64,000 bases of DNA from Thiomonas sp. X19 (lineage in GTDB: Bacteria; Pseudomonadota; Gammaproteobacteria; Burkholderiales; Burkholderiaceae_C): assembly GCF_900089495.1 (NCBI RefSeq), contig NZ_LT605203.1, positions 1,486,796 to 1,550,795 of the forward strand, in the 5' to 3' direction. A program made the position numbers and the translations under genes. The notes beneath the pieces were generated by a model. It ran no database searches. It saw only the letters and a list, made by a program, of their open reading frames with translations, and was not told where the DNA came from. The number at the start of each line of letters is the position of its first letter. Position 1 is the stretch's first letter. Below, piece by piece: positions 10,301 through 18,544 of this stretch.

Positions 10301-10472
10301 CGAAGCAGGCTTCGAGCGAGGGTTCGACGCGGGTGACGACGGCGCTGTAGACATTACCCTTGCGCTGCTCGCGACCAACCTGCTCGATGTCGATGTCGAG
10401 CAGCTTCTGGCCTTCGACGATGGCGACGCGCAGCTCTTCGGCTTGCGTCGCGTTGAACAACATGCGTTTCAT
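7335..10472 (-). CDS. rne: Ribonuclease E
   Basis: This 1045-residue endoribonuclease starts mRNA decay and matures rRNA and tRNA. The N-terminal half is catalytic: S1 domain (about 36-120), sensor and DNase I-like regions with the metal-binding Asp near 302 ([12 protein letters not shown]) and near 344 ([12 protein letters not shown]), and the Zn-link CPRCNGTG near 402-409. From about residue 520 on it is a long disordered scaffold rich in Ala, Pro, Arg and Gly, with RNA-binding patches [14 protein letters not shown] and [18 protein letters not shown]. The ATG at 10472 follows GGAGACATTGAA, a good ribosome site. The long upstream region (10473-11127) fits the self-regulated 5' leader known for rne in enterobacteria; that link is inference. 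Confidence 0.97.
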   Translation of the reverse strand: MKRMLFNATQAEELRVAIVEGQKLLDIDIEQVGREQRKGNVYSAVVTRVEPSLEACFVDYGEERHGFLPFKEISRRYFKEGVSPSQARIQDVIREGQELLVQVEKEERGNKGAALTTYVSLAGRYLVLMPNNPRGGGVSRRIEGEDRQELRETMEQLQHPDGMSLIARTAGIGRSAEELQWDLNYLLKLWTAIEDASTTQKGAFLIYQESSLVIRAIRDYFTSDIGEILIDTQDVFEQAHQFMAHVMPDNVSRVKRYRDDLPLFSRFQIEHQIETAYSRTVNLPSGGAIVIDHTEALVAVDVNSARSTRGSAIEDTALRTNLEAAEEIARQMRLRDLGGLIVMDFIDMDEPKNQRAVEDRLRDSLRQDRARVQTSKISKFGLLEVSRQRLRPALSEGAYVTCPRCNGTGHIRDTESSALQILRIIQEEAMKEGTAAVHVQVPVEVASFLLNEKRAEITKIELRQRVSVLLAPNKQLETPNYKLERLKHDDPRLENLPASYRMAEEFEQETTILRSEKDERPRQEALVRGITPEGPAPMPVAASPVQATSAASPAANKPQTATTAPPSGGFFGWLRKVFAGDDETSTASPPAVAPAPAAASKAGSADSTGRNGNARNNRGRGRDGNRQGQAAKSGAERPQRENGAQAEGRRQGSGSGQNATTGTGSAGRSGRSERPERGERHAGAEANAQAPAKDVKPAQPGSEATAPRAERGERQERGSRNGRQQRPAQALEGAEETWESFGLKLPESDSSVQGQSIAGAEPMTAKPLSMGSTATPAQAEGLTDANEAPAQDDAESSDPAKRGRGRRRRGGRGGRGRDAVAGDAATGDAGDAVDGESTAAATTSAVAAGAEQAQPVMQARSESAAAAPVASQTVNIAAVSAAARDDAPQPEAHSFAAPQPLAAEAAPAEIAQTAGIEPVAVAVAVAAHAEPLEAKQVAAPLQPASMSTHEQARASAPAAGHADSLPALLPVQDLQSVVQAAGLQWVQSDPARVEQAQRAMRKIPAPAHAPRVRKPKAMQDEGPLLLVETRKQLPSLQIPENGPGH

Positions 10473-10718
10473 TTCAATGTCTCCATCCCGCCCATGAGGC
10501 GGGCTGCGTGATTGCACCAGGGTCGATGCGACCCGACTCGCGCAGCAGGCTCGATGCCGAAGTGGAGAATGACCGCGCAGCGACGAGTCACCTCGTCGCC
10601 GGCTTCAGGACAAAGGCCTCGTGGAGGCGCAGCCACCTGCCCCAGCGCATGGGGGCATGCCTGGGCTTGGGCGGGCTGGAGTCGTGCCATCGGCCAGCCA
10701 GTTCCCAGCCCGCGCAGC

Positions 10719-10739
10719 GCGGCAGGCAGAGCCTGCCGC
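10719..10739 (-). promoter_or_regulatory. Perfect stem-loop inside the presumed rne 5' leader
   Basis: Nine base pairs (10719-10727 with 10731-10739) close a three-base loop, without a T-run on either side. It lies about 250 bases upstream of the rne start codon and is a candidate RNase E recognition or stability hairpin. Confidence 0.4.
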
Positions 10740-10966
10740 AAGTGCGTGACACGGGGGGAAGCGATGGTGGGTCAAGATGGACACGGAAGATTTCGTTTTG
10801 TCGAGAACCGCGGCACCTGGGCCGGGTCGTGGGGCATTCTGTTCGTTCAGCTACGAGCTTGCTCGTCCTGCGCTATTCCTAAGGTTTGCCGGCCGACCGA
10901 ATCGGCCTGGACAGCCCGGATTTGCGGACTTCAGCGGTGCACAGAGTCCGGTTCTGTTGGCGGGGA

Positions 10967-10992
10967 AGCCCTCTGTGAACTCCACGAGGGCT
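10967..10992 (-). promoter_or_regulatory. Stem-loop near the likely 5' end of the rne transcript
   Basis: AGCCCTC (10967-10973) pairs with GAGGGCT (10986-10992); an inner GTG/CAC extends the stem with one bulged base. If rne transcription begins just upstream on the minus strand, as the weak promoter-like stretch at 11000-11040 may suggest, this would be a 5' end-protecting hairpin. Confidence 0.35.
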
Positions 10993-11127
10993 GCACGGTT
11001 GCCGAACTAAAATGCCGATCGTTGCCAGTTGCGAATGACTTCTTGGATTCACAACCTGCGGCAGATTAAGACGAACAATTTTCCACTCAGCCAGCCTCTG
11101 TCAGCACGCGCTTCGCATCCCAATTAT

Positions 11128-12138
11128 ATGCACCGTACCAGTTCTGCAGCCGCCACCTTGCTCCCAGTGGGCGAATCCGGCGCCGGCCAAAGGCTGGATA
11201 ACTTCCTGGCCCGCGTGCTCAAGGGGGTTCCCCGCAGCCATATCTACCGCATCGTGCGCTCTGGCGAGGTGCGGGTGAATGGAGCGCGGGCGGAAGTTTC
11301 GCAAAAACTCGCTGGTTCCGATCAGGTGCGCGTGCCCCCGGTGCGCATGGCGCAAGCCGCGCCCGCGGCCCCGGCGCGTCAGTACCCCATCCTGCACGAG
11401 GATGCCTGGCTGCTGGCCATCAACAAGCCAGCGGGCGTGGCCGTGCATGGCGGCTCCGGCCTGAGTTTCGGCGTGATCGAATCCATGCGTGCCTCTCAGC
11501 AAGACCGTTATCTCGAACTCGTGCACCGGCTTGACCGCGATACCTCCGGCGTGCTGTTGCTGGCCAAGAAGCGCAGCGCCCTCACCACCTTGCACGCCAG
11601 CTTGCGCGAGCGCGAGGCCGACAAACGCTATTTCGCCTTGGTGGTCGGGTTGTGGCAGGGTGATGCGGTGACGGTGAGCAAACCCCTGCACAAATATCTC
11701 ACCCCCAGCGGCGAGCGCCGGGTGTGCATCGCCACGGCTGACGAAGGCCAGGCGGCGCGCAGCCAGTTCCGTCCGGTTCGGCGTTACCCCTGGTCTGCAG
11801 ACATTGCCGCACAGACCGGTGTGGCGGGCCTGACCTTGATCGAGGCGCGCATCCATACCGGGCGCACGCACCAGATCCGGGTGCATCTGCAAAGCCAGGG
11901 CTACCCGGTGGTCGGTGATGAAAAATATGGCAACGAGGCGCTCAATCGCCTGTTGGCGCGTGGCGAGGTCGTGCCCGGCTTGCCGCGCAATGCCCGCATG
12001 TTCCTGCACGCAGCGCACCTGGCCCTATCCCACCCGCATAGCGGCGAGTCGCTGCTGCTCGAGGCCGACTGGCCGGATGAAGATGCGCGCTGGCTCGAGC
12101 GTCTGGGCCGGCTATGCCCAGCCGTTGGCAAGAACTGA
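11128..12138 (+). CDS. rluC: 23S rRNA pseudouridine synthase RluC
   Basis: This 336-residue enzyme makes pseudouridines in 23S rRNA (955, 2504 and 2580 in E. coli numbering). An S4 RNA-binding domain comes first (QRLDNFLARVLKGVPRSHIY, then VRVNGARAEVSQKL), followed by the catalytic domain with ELVHRLDRDTSGVLLLAKK, whose Asp is the catalytic residue, and GRTHQIRVHLQSQGYPVVGD. The ATG at 11128 has no Shine-Dalgarno; an upstream in-frame TTG (11029) would add 33 residues with no domain. It is divergent from rne, a conserved pairing. The HAD phosphatase gene starts eight bases after its stop, so they form an operon. Confidence 0.93.
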   Translation: MHRTSSAAATLLPVGESGAGQRLDNFLARVLKGVPRSHIYRIVRSGEVRVNGARAEVSQKLAGSDQVRVPPVRMAQAAPAAPARQYPILHEDAWLLAINKPAGVAVHGGSGLSFGVIESMRASQQDRYLELVHRLDRDTSGVLLLAKKRSALTTLHASLREREADKRYFALVVGLWQGDAVTVSKPLHKYLTPSGERRVCIATADEGQAARSQFRPVRRYPWSADIAAQTGVAGLTLIEARIHTGRTHQIRVHLQSQGYPVVGDEKYGNEALNRLLARGEVVPGLPRNARMFLHAAHLALSHPHSGESLLLEADWPDEDARWLERLGRLCPAVGKN

Positions 12139-12145
12139 AACCGCG

Positions 12146-12799
12146 ATGCCCAACCCTTACAAGCTGCTGGTGTTCGACTGGGACGGGACCCTGATGGATT
12201 CCACCGCAGTCATCACCCAATCCATTCAGGCGGCATGCCGCGATCTCGGCTTGCCCGTGCCCAGCGACGTCGATGCCTCCTATGTCATCGGCCTCGGCCT
12301 GGGCGATGCGCTGCGCCATGCCGCTCCGACGCTGGACCCGCGTGACTACGACGAACTGTCGCAGGCCTACCGCCGGCATTATTTCGCGCACGATAACGAT
12401 CTGACCTTGTTTCCCGGCGCGCTCGACATGCTGCTCGCGCTCAAGGCCGCAGGCCACAGTCTCGCCGTTGCGACCGGCAAGTCGCGCGTCGGGCTCGACC
12501 GCGCGCTGGATCACGCCGACCTGCGTGGCCTGTTCGACACCACGCGCACGGCTGACGAAACCGCATCCAAACCGCACCCGACCATGCTGCTGGAAATCAT
12601 GCAGGAACTGGATGACGCGCCAGGGAGCACCCTCATGATCGGCGACACCACGCACGACCTGCTCATGGCTCGCAACGCCGGCACTGCCGCCGTGGGCGTG
12701 GCCTATGGCGCACACGATGCGCAGCAGCTTGCCGACCTGCAGCCGGTATTCCTCGCCGATTCGGTGCCGGCGTTGCAGCGTTTTCTGCTGGGCGCATGA
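12146..12799 (+). CDS. HAD-superfamily hydrolase, phosphoglycolate phosphatase-like
   Basis: This is a 217-residue haloacid dehalogenase-type phosphatase of subfamily IA. The nucleophile motif is VFDWDGTLMDST (Asp11, with Asp13 as acid/base); motif II is AVATGKSRVGL, and motifs III/IV are SKPHPTMLL and MIGDTTHDLLMA. A helical cap domain lies between residues 20 and 85. The closest named relatives are Gph and pyrophosphatase PpaX types; substrate identity cannot be read from sequence. Its conserved place directly after rluC in many beta-proteobacteria has no explained function. Confidence 0.85.
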   Translation: MPNPYKLLVFDWDGTLMDSTAVITQSIQAACRDLGLPVPSDVDASYVIGLGLGDALRHAAPTLDPRDYDELSQAYRRHYFAHDNDLTLFPGALDMLLALKAAGHSLAVATGKSRVGLDRALDHADLRGLFDTTRTADETASKPHPTMLLEIMQELDDAPGSTLMIGDTTHDLLMARNAGTAAVGVAYGAHDAQQLADLQPVFLADSVPALQRFLLGA

Positions 12800-12889
12800 G
12801 CCAGTTGCCGGCGCGCGTGTGACCAACGCCGCTGCTATCCTGCCAACCGCCCGGCGACATCTGCTTGCCTACCTTGACAGCCTTTGCCT

Positions 12890-13891
12890 ATGAACGACGC
12901 CAACTCGAACGACACCCCGCGAGAACCCGGCCCCGGCGAGCCAACTCGCAACGCGCCTCCCGCCTGGGAGCGCGGCGTGCTTGAAAAACTCGTGATGGAG
13001 GTCGTGAACGAAAAGCGCCGCGCCCGGCGCTGGTCCATCTTCTTCCGCCTGGCCTTCCTCGGCTTGCTGCTCGCCATCTTTGTCGGCGGCTATCTGTCCG
13101 AGCGCGGGGGCAGCCCGGCCACCGGACCGCACACCGCACTGGTGGAGTTGAACGGCGACATATCGGCATCCTCCGTTGCCAGCGCCGACAACATCAACGC
13201 CTCGTTGCAAGACGCTTTCGACGACCCGGACACCAAGGCCGTGATTCTGCGCATCAACAGCCCCGGCGGCAGCCCGGTGCAGGCCAGCCAGATCAACGAT
13301 CAGATCTGGCGCTTGCGTGCCAAGCACAAGAACATCCCCATCTATGCGGTGTGCGACGAGGTCTGCGCCTCGGCGGCTTACTACATCGCGGTGGCGACCA
13401 ACAAGATTTACGTCAACCCGGCCAGCCTGGTGGGCTCGATCGGCGTGCTGATGGAAGGCTTCGGCCTTTCGGGCCTGCTGGACAAACTGGGCGTGACCCG
13501 CCGCCTGCTCACTGCTGGCGACAACAAAGGCTTCATGGATCCGTTCTCGCCCATGCCCGAAAACCAGAAGGCTTATGCCCTGTCCATGCTGCAGCAGATC
13601 CACCAGCAGTTCATCGCCGCCGTGGAAAAAGGCCGTGGCGAGCGTCTGAAAATCAACGACCAGACCTTCTCGGGCCTGGTGTGGACGGGTGAGTCCGCCG
13701 TGCAGCAGGGTCTGGCCGATGGTTATGGCGACACCGACAGCGTGGCGCGCGACGTGGTGCATGAAAAGAACCTGGTGGACTACACGCGCCGCGAAAACGT
13801 GATCGACCGCCTGGCCAAGCGCTTCGGCGCCTCCCTCGGCATGGGCGCTGCCCACGAAATGCTCAACGGCAGCACCTGGTCATTGCGCTGA
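12890..13891 (+). CDS. sppA: Signal peptide peptidase SppA (S49 family, single-domain form)
   Basis: This is a 333-residue membrane protease that degrades cleaved signal peptides. One membrane span (about 48-68, SIFFRLAFLGLLLAIFVGGY) follows a basic stretch (EKRRARR), leaving the catalytic domain in the periplasm. RINSPGGSPV (122-131) is the family signature. Ser161 in CASAAYY is the predicted nucleophile, and Lys213 in AGDNKGFM the general base. The length matches the short B. subtilis-type SppA that assembles as an octamer, not the 618-residue E. coli form. The start ATG at 12890 is preceded closely by an in-frame TTG at 12884. Confidence 0.93.
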   Translation: MNDANSNDTPREPGPGEPTRNAPPAWERGVLEKLVMEVVNEKRRARRWSIFFRLAFLGLLLAIFVGGYLSERGGSPATGPHTALVELNGDISASSVASADNINASLQDAFDDPDTKAVILRINSPGGSPVQASQINDQIWRLRAKHKNIPIYAVCDEVCASAAYYIAVATNKIYVNPASLVGSIGVLMEGFGLSGLLDKLGVTRRLLTAGDNKGFMDPFSPMPENQKAYALSMLQQIHQQFIAAVEKGRGERLKINDQTFSGLVWTGESAVQQGLADGYGDTDSVARDVVHEKNLVDYTRRENVIDRLAKRFGASLGMGAAHEMLNGSTWSLR

Positions 13892-13910
13892 GGCGCATAG
13901 CCTCCTCGGC

Positions 13911-14666
13911 TCAACCCGCCAGAAAACCGAATAGCGCCGGAACCTTCTCCGGCATCTGGCCGGAATCTTCGCGCCACTGCGCCACGCTGCGGGTACGCAC
14001 GCGGGCATCCGGTGCGGTCAGTTGGCTTGCGACAGTGAGCTTCGTTGCCGGTTGCAGCGTCTGGATCAGGGCCTGCAACAAAGCCGCGTTGCGATACGGC
14101 GTTTCGATGAACAGCTGGGTTTGGCGGCGCAGCGCGCTCTCACGTTCAAACATCTGGATTTGCTGCTTTCGCGCTTCGGCTTCCGCTGGCAAATAACCAT
14201 GAAACGCAAAGCGCTGGCCATCGAGCCCACTGGCCATGAGTCCCAGCAACAAACTGCTGGGTCCGACCAGAGGCACCACTTCGATGCCGAGGTCGTGCGC
14301 TGCCGCCACCACCAGTGCGCCGGGGTCGGCCACGCAGGGGGCGCCGGCTTCGGACATCAAGCCCATGTCCATGCCATCGAGTGCCGGATGCAGCAGAGCG
14401 CGAGCTGCTGCAGCGTCCAGCTTGGCATGTTTGGGCAGCACCGCCATGCCATGTTGTTGCAGTGGAACGCGTAGCGGCTGCACGGCGTTCACGGCACCGA
14501 GGAAGGCGCGCGCGGTCTTGGCGTTTTCCACGACCCAATGCTGCAGCACGGCAGCTGCGGCGATGCTGGCCTGAGGCAGGATGTCGGACAGCGGCGTCAG
14601 TGTGACTTCAGCAAGCGGCGTGGGAACCAGCAGCAAGCGGCCTTTGGGCTTGGACGGGGTTTGCAT
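13911..14666 (-). CDS. SAM-dependent methyltransferase (RsmI-like tetrapyrrole methylase family)
   Basis: This is a 251-residue protein with the two-lobed tetrapyrrole methylase fold used by RsmI, which 2'-O-methylates 16S rRNA C1402. MGLMSEAGAPCVADPGALVV corresponds to the RsmI motif VSDAGTPLISDPG, and LVGPSSLLLGLMASGL follows at the expected distance. It is shorter than RsmI and diverged, and many Burkholderiales carry such a second copy beside maf; its RNA target is not known. Its ATG overlaps the maf stop (TGATG), so it is translationally coupled to maf. It converges with sppA, with only 19 bases between the stops. Confidence 0.82.
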   Translation of the reverse strand: MQTPSKPKGRLLLVPTPLAEVTLTPLSDILPQASIAAAAVLQHWVVENAKTARAFLGAVNAVQPLRVPLQQHGMAVLPKHAKLDAAAARALLHPALDGMDMGLMSEAGAPCVADPGALVVAAAHDLGIEVVPLVGPSSLLLGLMASGLDGQRFAFHGYLPAEAEARKQQIQMFERESALRRQTQLFIETPYRNAALLQALIQTLQPATKLTVASQLTAPDARVRTRSVAQWREDSGQMPEKVPALFGFLAG

Positions 14667-15286
14667 CAAGGTGCCGGCCGCAGTAGGGGGTAGCCACTGG
14701 AAAGCAGCATGTCGCACAAAGCGATGAGCGGCAGGCCGACCAGGGCGGTCGGGTCATCGCTGTGGATGGACTCCATCAGCGCGATGCCCAGCGCTTCGGA
14801 CTTGGCGCTGCCGGCGCAGTCGTACGGTTGCTCGGCCAGTAAATAGGCCTCGATCTGCGCATCGGTCAGCGCACGCACGCGCACCGTGGTCGGGACTTCG
14901 CGCACTTGCGCGCTGCCGTCTGGCGCCACGAGTGCCAGCGCGGTATGAAACACGGAGTTTCGACCGCGCAGCATTTGCAGTTGCCCGACGGCCGCGGCGT
15001 GATGTCCGGGCTTGCCCAGAATGCGGCCCTCGCAGGTGCAGACCTGGTCCGAGCCGATCACCCAGCTGCCTGGCGCGGCCGAAGCCACGGCCCTTGCCTT
15101 GGCTTCGGCGAGCCGCAGAGCCAGTGCAAGCGGTGCCTCGCCCAGCAGTGGTGTTTCATCCGTCTGTGGACTCTGCACCGTGAAGGGCAGGCGCAGGCGC
15201 TCAAGCAGTGCGCGCCGGTAAGCCGAAGTGGACGCCAAAACGAGAGGCGCTGGCAAACGAGAGTCGGCCTGCTTGGCTGATGACAT
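14666..15286 (-). CDS. maf: Maf-like nucleoside triphosphate pyrophosphatase (YceF type)
   Basis: This is a 206-residue house-cleaning pyrophosphatase that hydrolyses nucleotides such as m7[23 protein letters not shown] is the Maf N-terminal loop, SPQTDET carries the conserved acidic residues, VIGSDQVC and GKPG complete the site. Its context near yceD-rpmF-plsX is the same as that of yceF in E. coli, which supports the YceF subfamily. The ATG at 15286 is chosen over upstream in-frame starts, which overlap the preceding transporter gene; the distance to that stop is two bases. Confidence 0.9.
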   Translation of the reverse strand: MSSAKQADSRLPAPLVLASTSAYRRALLERLRLPFTVQSPQTDETPLLGEAPLALALRLAEAKARAVASAAPGSWVIGSDQVCTCEGRILGKPGHHAAAVGQLQMLRGRNSVFHTALALVAPDGSAQVREVPTTVRVRALTDAQIEAYLLAEQPYDCAGSAKSEALGIALMESIHSDDPTALVGLPLIALCDMLLSSGYPLLRPAP

Positions 15287-15288
15287 CT

Positions 15289-15717
15289 TCAAGCCTTCTC
15301 GAAAAACCGACCTTCGATCCACGCACCGATCAGGATGCCGACGATGACGTAGAGCAGCGGCCAGTTTCCGACCCCCAGACCGGCAATTGCCGGGCCTGGA
15401 CAGACACCGCTCAACCCCCAGCCCACGCCGAACAAGGCTGAGCCGACGATGGTGCGCGCATTCAGGTGCGATGGATGCACGCCCCAGCCCAGGCCGAACA
15501 CCGGGGTGCGCATCAGTTTGGGGATGAGACGATAGGCCAGCATCACCGTGAGGGCAGCACCGCCCATCACCAGCAGCAGGCCCATGTTCTGCAACAGCAA
15601 GAACTGGAGGATGGCCTCGGGCTTGACCATGGTGGACCAGGCCAGGCCGAAGCCGAACAGACCACCGGCGAGTAACGCCGACAACAGCACGGGAACGGGG
15701 CGCACATGCTTCGTCAT
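15289..15717 (-). CDS. YeeE/YedE-family sulfur transporter, C-terminal half (DUF6691)
   Basis: This is a 142-residue membrane protein with four hydrophobic segments. [19 protein letters not shown] holds the conserved Cys-Pro-Gly-Pro motif of one half of the YeeE/YedE (TsuA) thiosulfate transporter family. The other half is encoded by the gene just upstream (15719-16195), one base away. In TsuA the two repeats are fused and a chain of cysteines passes thiosulfate across the membrane; here they are separate subunits. It probably imports thiosulfate or related sulfur. Confidence 0.85.
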   Translation of the reverse strand: MTKHVRPVPVLLSALLAGGLFGFGLAWSTMVKPEAILQFLLLQNMGLLLVMGGAALTVMLAYRLIPKLMRTPVFGLGWGVHPSHLNARTIVGSALFGVGWGLSGVCPGPAIAGLGVGNWPLLYVIVGILIGAWIEGRFFEKA

Positions 15718-15718
15718 G

Positions 15719-16195
15719 TCAGAACCCCCCGAACGCGCGCACGATGTGCGCCGTGCCCACGGCAGTGACGAGGAAGGTGATCACGGCCAAGAGCGAGGGC
15801 AGTTGCAACGATCCCAGGCCGCAGATGCCATGGCCCGAAGTGCAACCGCCGCCCATGCGCGCGCCGAAGCCGCCAACCACCCCGCCGGCCAGAAGTTGCC
15901 AGACAGGTACATGGGTGACGAAACCCTCGCCACGGTTCACAGCGAAGGTGAAGACGACGGCACCCGCAATCATGCCCAGGGCGTAGACCAGACGCCAGTT
16001 GCGGGTGATGACGAATTTGGGATGCTGGAAATGCGGCCATTTGCTGAAATACGACCACACGGCGCTATAGGTGGTGCTGGCCCCGCCGACGAAACCGGTC
16101 AAGAGGAACAGCAGGCTGACACCCAGGCCGATGGCAATGCCGCCTCCTAAAAAATGAACCCATCCTTGGGGAAACCATTGTGCAATCCAATCCAT
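15719..16195 (-). CDS. YeeE/YedE-family sulfur transporter, N-terminal half
   Basis: This is a 158-residue membrane protein with about four spans. GGFGARMGGGCTSGHGICGL is the family signature, with the cysteine that in TsuA contacts thiosulfate. It starts an operon that runs on through its partner half, maf and the methyltransferase. Paired half-size YeeE proteins are common in bacteria and are often next to sulfur-stress regulators (BigR/SqrR) or persulfide dioxygenases; none is present here, so the regulation is unknown. The gene is divergent from yceD. Confidence 0.87.
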   Translation of the reverse strand: MDWIAQWFPQGWVHFLGGGIAIGLGVSLLFLLTGFVGGASTTYSAVWSYFSKWPHFQHPKFVITRNWRLVYALGMIAGAVVFTFAVNRGEGFVTHVPVWQLLAGGVVGGFGARMGGGCTSGHGICGLGSLQLPSLLAVITFLVTAVGTAHIVRAFGGF

Positions 16196-16345
16196 GTCCT
16201 CGCGTCCTCGAATTCAACGTTTTACCCTTGCCACCAGGGATCGCAGCAGGGTTTTCAATCGGCCGCCGCGTCTCCAATGCAAGGCTTGGATTGTCCAGTT
16301 TAGGAGTATTGCCGCGGCAAATGCGTAAGCGAAGGTATGCGCAAC

Positions 16346-16351
16346 TACACT
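16346..16351 (+). promoter_or_regulatory. Possible -10 box six bases before the yceD start
   Basis: TACACT is followed by six bases and then ATG at 16358. No Shine-Dalgarno precedes that ATG. If the box is real, transcription would begin at or next to the A of ATG and give a leaderless mRNA. A clear -35 box is missing. Confidence 0.4.
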
Positions 16352-16357
16352 CATTCA

Positions 16358-16939
16358 ATGATGGAAAACAAGCCCGATGAGCCCGTGGATCACCTCAGTC
16401 AATTGCCTGTGCTGCGCTTGAATTTGCACGAACTCGCGCGCGAGCAGCGCACCGAGCAAGGGCAGTTGGCCTTGCGTGACTTGACGCGTCTGCTTTCCGC
16501 CCTCGTTGCTGGACATGCGGCGGTTCAAACGGGTCAGGTGGACTGGCGTGTGCGCGGCTACACGCACGCACAACCCGGTGGGGACGTGCAGCCCATGATC
16601 GAGTTGAAGGTCTCCGCCGTATTGCCTCTGTTGTGCCAGCGCTGCTTGCAGCCAGCATTGCAACGGGTGCAGGACAAGGTGCTGTTCCGTTTGGTGGAGC
16701 AGGAGCCCGGACTCACGCAAGAGGAACTGGAAGCCGAGGACGAAGCACTGTGCGTGCGAGTGGCGGTCGACATACAAGCCATGGTGGAAGACCAGATGCT
16801 GCTCGCGCTACCGCTGGTGCCCATGCACGAGGTTTGCCCCCAGCCCATCGTGGTGGCAGGGCTGGAGGCCCAGCCGATTGATTTACCCGCCCGCGCGTCG
16901 CCGTTCGCGGCCCTGGCCAGTCTCAAAAAGGGCAAATAG
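16358..16939 (+). CDS. yceD: YceD family protein (DUF177, large-subunit rRNA accumulation protein)
   Basis: This is a conserved DUF177 protein of about 193 residues, encoded just before rpmF as in most bacteria and linked in E. coli and plants to accumulation of 23S rRNA. The conserved cysteine motif LLCQRCLQP sits mid-protein; the second conserved Cys is in HEVCPQP near the end. The C-terminal SPFAALASLKK is highly typical. Starts at 16337, 16358 and 16361 are in frame. I prefer 16358 because the -10-like TACACT lies six bases before it, which matches the arrangement seen for mpl and aroC. Confidence 0.88.
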   Translation: MMENKPDEPVDHLSQLPVLRLNLHELAREQRTEQGQLALRDLTRLLSALVAGHAAVQTGQVDWRVRGYTHAQPGGDVQPMIELKVSAVLPLLCQRCLQPALQRVQDKVLFRLVEQEPGLTQEELEAEDEALCVRVAVDIQAMVEDQMLLALPLVPMHEVCPQPIVVAGLEAQPIDLPARASPFAALASLKKGK

Positions 16940-16965
16940 CCGTCCGGCCTCGGCGGCTGGGCGTG

Positions 16966-16971
16966 TACAAT
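16966..16971 (+). promoter_or_regulatory. Possible -10 box for rpmF
   Basis: TACAAT lies 29 bases before the rpmF ATG in the short yceD-rpmF gap. There is no good -35, so rpmF may still be mainly co-transcribed with yceD. Confidence 0.3.
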
Positions 16972-16999
16972 CTTTCGATTTTTCGCACGGGGTAGCACC

Positions 17000-17182
17000 A
17001 TGGCCGTACAGCAGAACAAGAAATCGCCGTCCAAGCGCGGCATGCATCGCTCGCACCAGCATCTGGAGCAACCGCCGGTTGCGGTCGAACCGACCACGGG
17101 TGAAGTGCATCTGCGTCACCACATCAGCCCGAACGGCTTTTACCGTGGGCGCCAGGTCGTCAAGACCAAGTCCGAAGCGTGA
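17000..17182 (+). CDS. rpmF: 50S ribosomal protein L32
   Basis: This is a 60-residue basic protein of the large ribosomal subunit. [19 protein letters not shown] is the nearly invariant L32 start, and [20 protein letters not shown] the conserved body. No cysteines are present, so this is the zinc-free form, as in E. coli. It lies between yceD and plsX, the conserved arrangement that ties ribosome and lipid synthesis. Confidence 0.98.
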   Translation: MAVQQNKKSPSKRGMHRSHQHLEQPPVAVEPTTGEVHLRHHISPNGFYRGRQVVKTKSEA

Positions 17183-17262
17183 ATGTTCGCCTGATCGCGG
17201 TTGCTTTGATGCAATCATGTTTGTCCAGCGTACGCGCGTTCGGTGCTGCCTGAACTGATCCG

Positions 17263-17278
17263 GCCGGCCTGAGCCGGC
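17263..17278 (+). other. GC-rich stem-loop between rpmF and plsX
   Basis: GCCGGC (17263-17268) pairs with GCCGGC (17273-17278) around CTGA, and flanking CCGG/GGCCGG can extend it. No T-run follows. It may act as a partial terminator or as an RNA processing site separating abundant rpmF mRNA from plsX. Confidence 0.35.
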
Positions 17279-17309
17279 TTGGCCGGAGTTCGCGCTTCCT
17301 TTTCATTGT

Positions 17310-18437
17310 ATGCAGCCCATGACCGCTAGTCTGGCCGTCGATGTAATGGGCGGCGACCACGGGCCGTCCGCCACCCTGCCTGCCTGCCGAGCTCTGCTCG
17401 ACCTGCATCCGCAGAGCCGCGTTCTGCTGGTCGGTCAGCTCGAGGCCATGCAGGCCGGTTTGCGCCAGCATGGCCTGGCCGATCACCCACGCGCACAAGT
17501 GGTGCCGGCGACCGAAGTGGTCACGATGGATGATTCGGTCGAGGTGGCGCTGCGCCGCAAGAAAGACTCGTCCATGCGTCGCGCCATCGAGTTGGTCAAG
17601 GATGGCTCGGCGCATGCCTGCGTGTCCTCGGGCAACACGGGCGCCCTCATGGCCGTGGCGCGTTATGTGCTCAAAACCTTGCCCGGCATCGACCGCCCGG
17701 CCATTGCCACTTATTTGCCCAATGCCCGGGGCACCGGCACCCTGATGCTGGACCTGGGCGCCAATGTGGATTGCGAGGCCGAGCATCTGTTGCAGTTCGC
17801 CGTCATGGGCACGGCATTCGCCTCAGCTGGCGGACATCCCAACCCGCGGGTGGGACTGCTGAACATCGGCGAGGAGGTCCTCAAGGGCAACGAGATGATC
17901 AAGCAGGCCGGCGAGCTGCTGCGCGGGGCGCATGCCGCGGGCCGCCTGAATTTCTTCGGCAATGTCGAAGGCAACGACATCTTCAAGGGCACGGCCGACA
18001 TCGTGGTTTGCGATGGATTCGTGGGGAATGTGGCACTCAAGGCCTCCGAAGGATTGGCACAGATGCTGACAGGCATGATTCGCGAGGAATTCACCCGCAC
18101 GCCGCTGACCAAGCTCATGGCCTTCGCCGCCATGCCGGTGCTCAAACATTTCCGCAAACGGGTGGATCCCCGGCGCTACAACGGCGCCGCGCTGCTGGGT
18201 TTGCGCGGCTTGGTGGTGAAGAGCCACGGCTCGGCCGATGCGTTCTCGTTTCAACAAGCGCTGGAGCGAGCGCACGAGGCGGCGGTCTGGCAGGTGGTCC
18301 AGGAAATCGAGCGCATCATGGCCGTGCTGCACACGCAGGCCACCGCGCCTGATCCGGCCGTTGCCCCATCCCTTCCAGACGAAGCCGCAGCTCCGGCGCA
18401 AACTTCACACCCGCAGATCATGGCGAACGGGCATTGA
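17310..18437 (+). CDS. plsX: Phosphate acyltransferase PlsX
   Basis: This 375-residue peripheral membrane enzyme converts acyl-ACP to acyl-phosphate for phospholipid synthesis. [13 protein letters not shown] is the N-terminal signature, and [14 protein letters not shown] and [18 protein letters not shown] are core motifs. The last ~35 residues (Ala/Pro-rich, after the helix ending near 340) extend beyond the usual family end. An alternative start at ATG 17319 (MTASLAV) fits the family equally well. It opens the fab cluster; fabH follows after 107 bases. Confidence 0.96.
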   Translation: MQPMTASLAVDVMGGDHGPSATLPACRALLDLHPQSRVLLVGQLEAMQAGLRQHGLADHPRAQVVPATEVVTMDDSVEVALRRKKDSSMRRAIELVKDGSAHACVSSGNTGALMAVARYVLKTLPGIDRPAIATYLPNARGTGTLMLDLGANVDCEAEHLLQFAVMGTAFASAGGHPNPRVGLLNIGEEVLKGNEMIKQAGELLRGAHAAGRLNFFGNVEGNDIFKGTADIVVCDGFVGNVALKASEGLAQMLTGMIREEFTRTPLTKLMAFAAMPVLKHFRKRVDPRRYNGAALLGLRGLVVKSHGSADAFSFQQALERAHEAAVWQVVQEIERIMAVLHTQATAPDPAVAPSLPDEAAAPAQTSHPQIMANGH

Positions 18438-18544
18438 AGGGCAGCGGGCTGGGACCCGACGCGCTCATGGCCCGTGCAGTTCCCCAGTTTGCGTCCCTCC
18501 GATGATCGAATCACGGCACTTCTCATTTCCAAAAATCTGCACCT

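Larger units (their letters stand above)
10473..11127. other. Long intergenic region between divergent rne and rluC, with stem-loops
   Basis: No convincing gene lies in these 655 bases. They hold the probable 5' leader of rne (read on the minus strand) and the rluC promoter. Two strong stem-loops stand out: GCGGCAGGC/GCCTGCCGC at 10719-10739 with a three-base loop, and AGCCCTC..GTG/CAC..GAGGGCT at 10967-10992. Read from the minus strand these would lie within and near the 5' end of the rne mRNA, like the leader hairpins RNase E uses to sense itself in E. coli. Promoter boxes are not clear on either strand. Confidence 0.5.

Noticed and set aside
9009..10511. A 500-codon open frame on the strand opposite rne
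   Set aside because: It is a GC-driven shadow: the rne frame has all catalytic motifs, while the antisense product is Ala/Arg/Val/Gln-rich without any domain.
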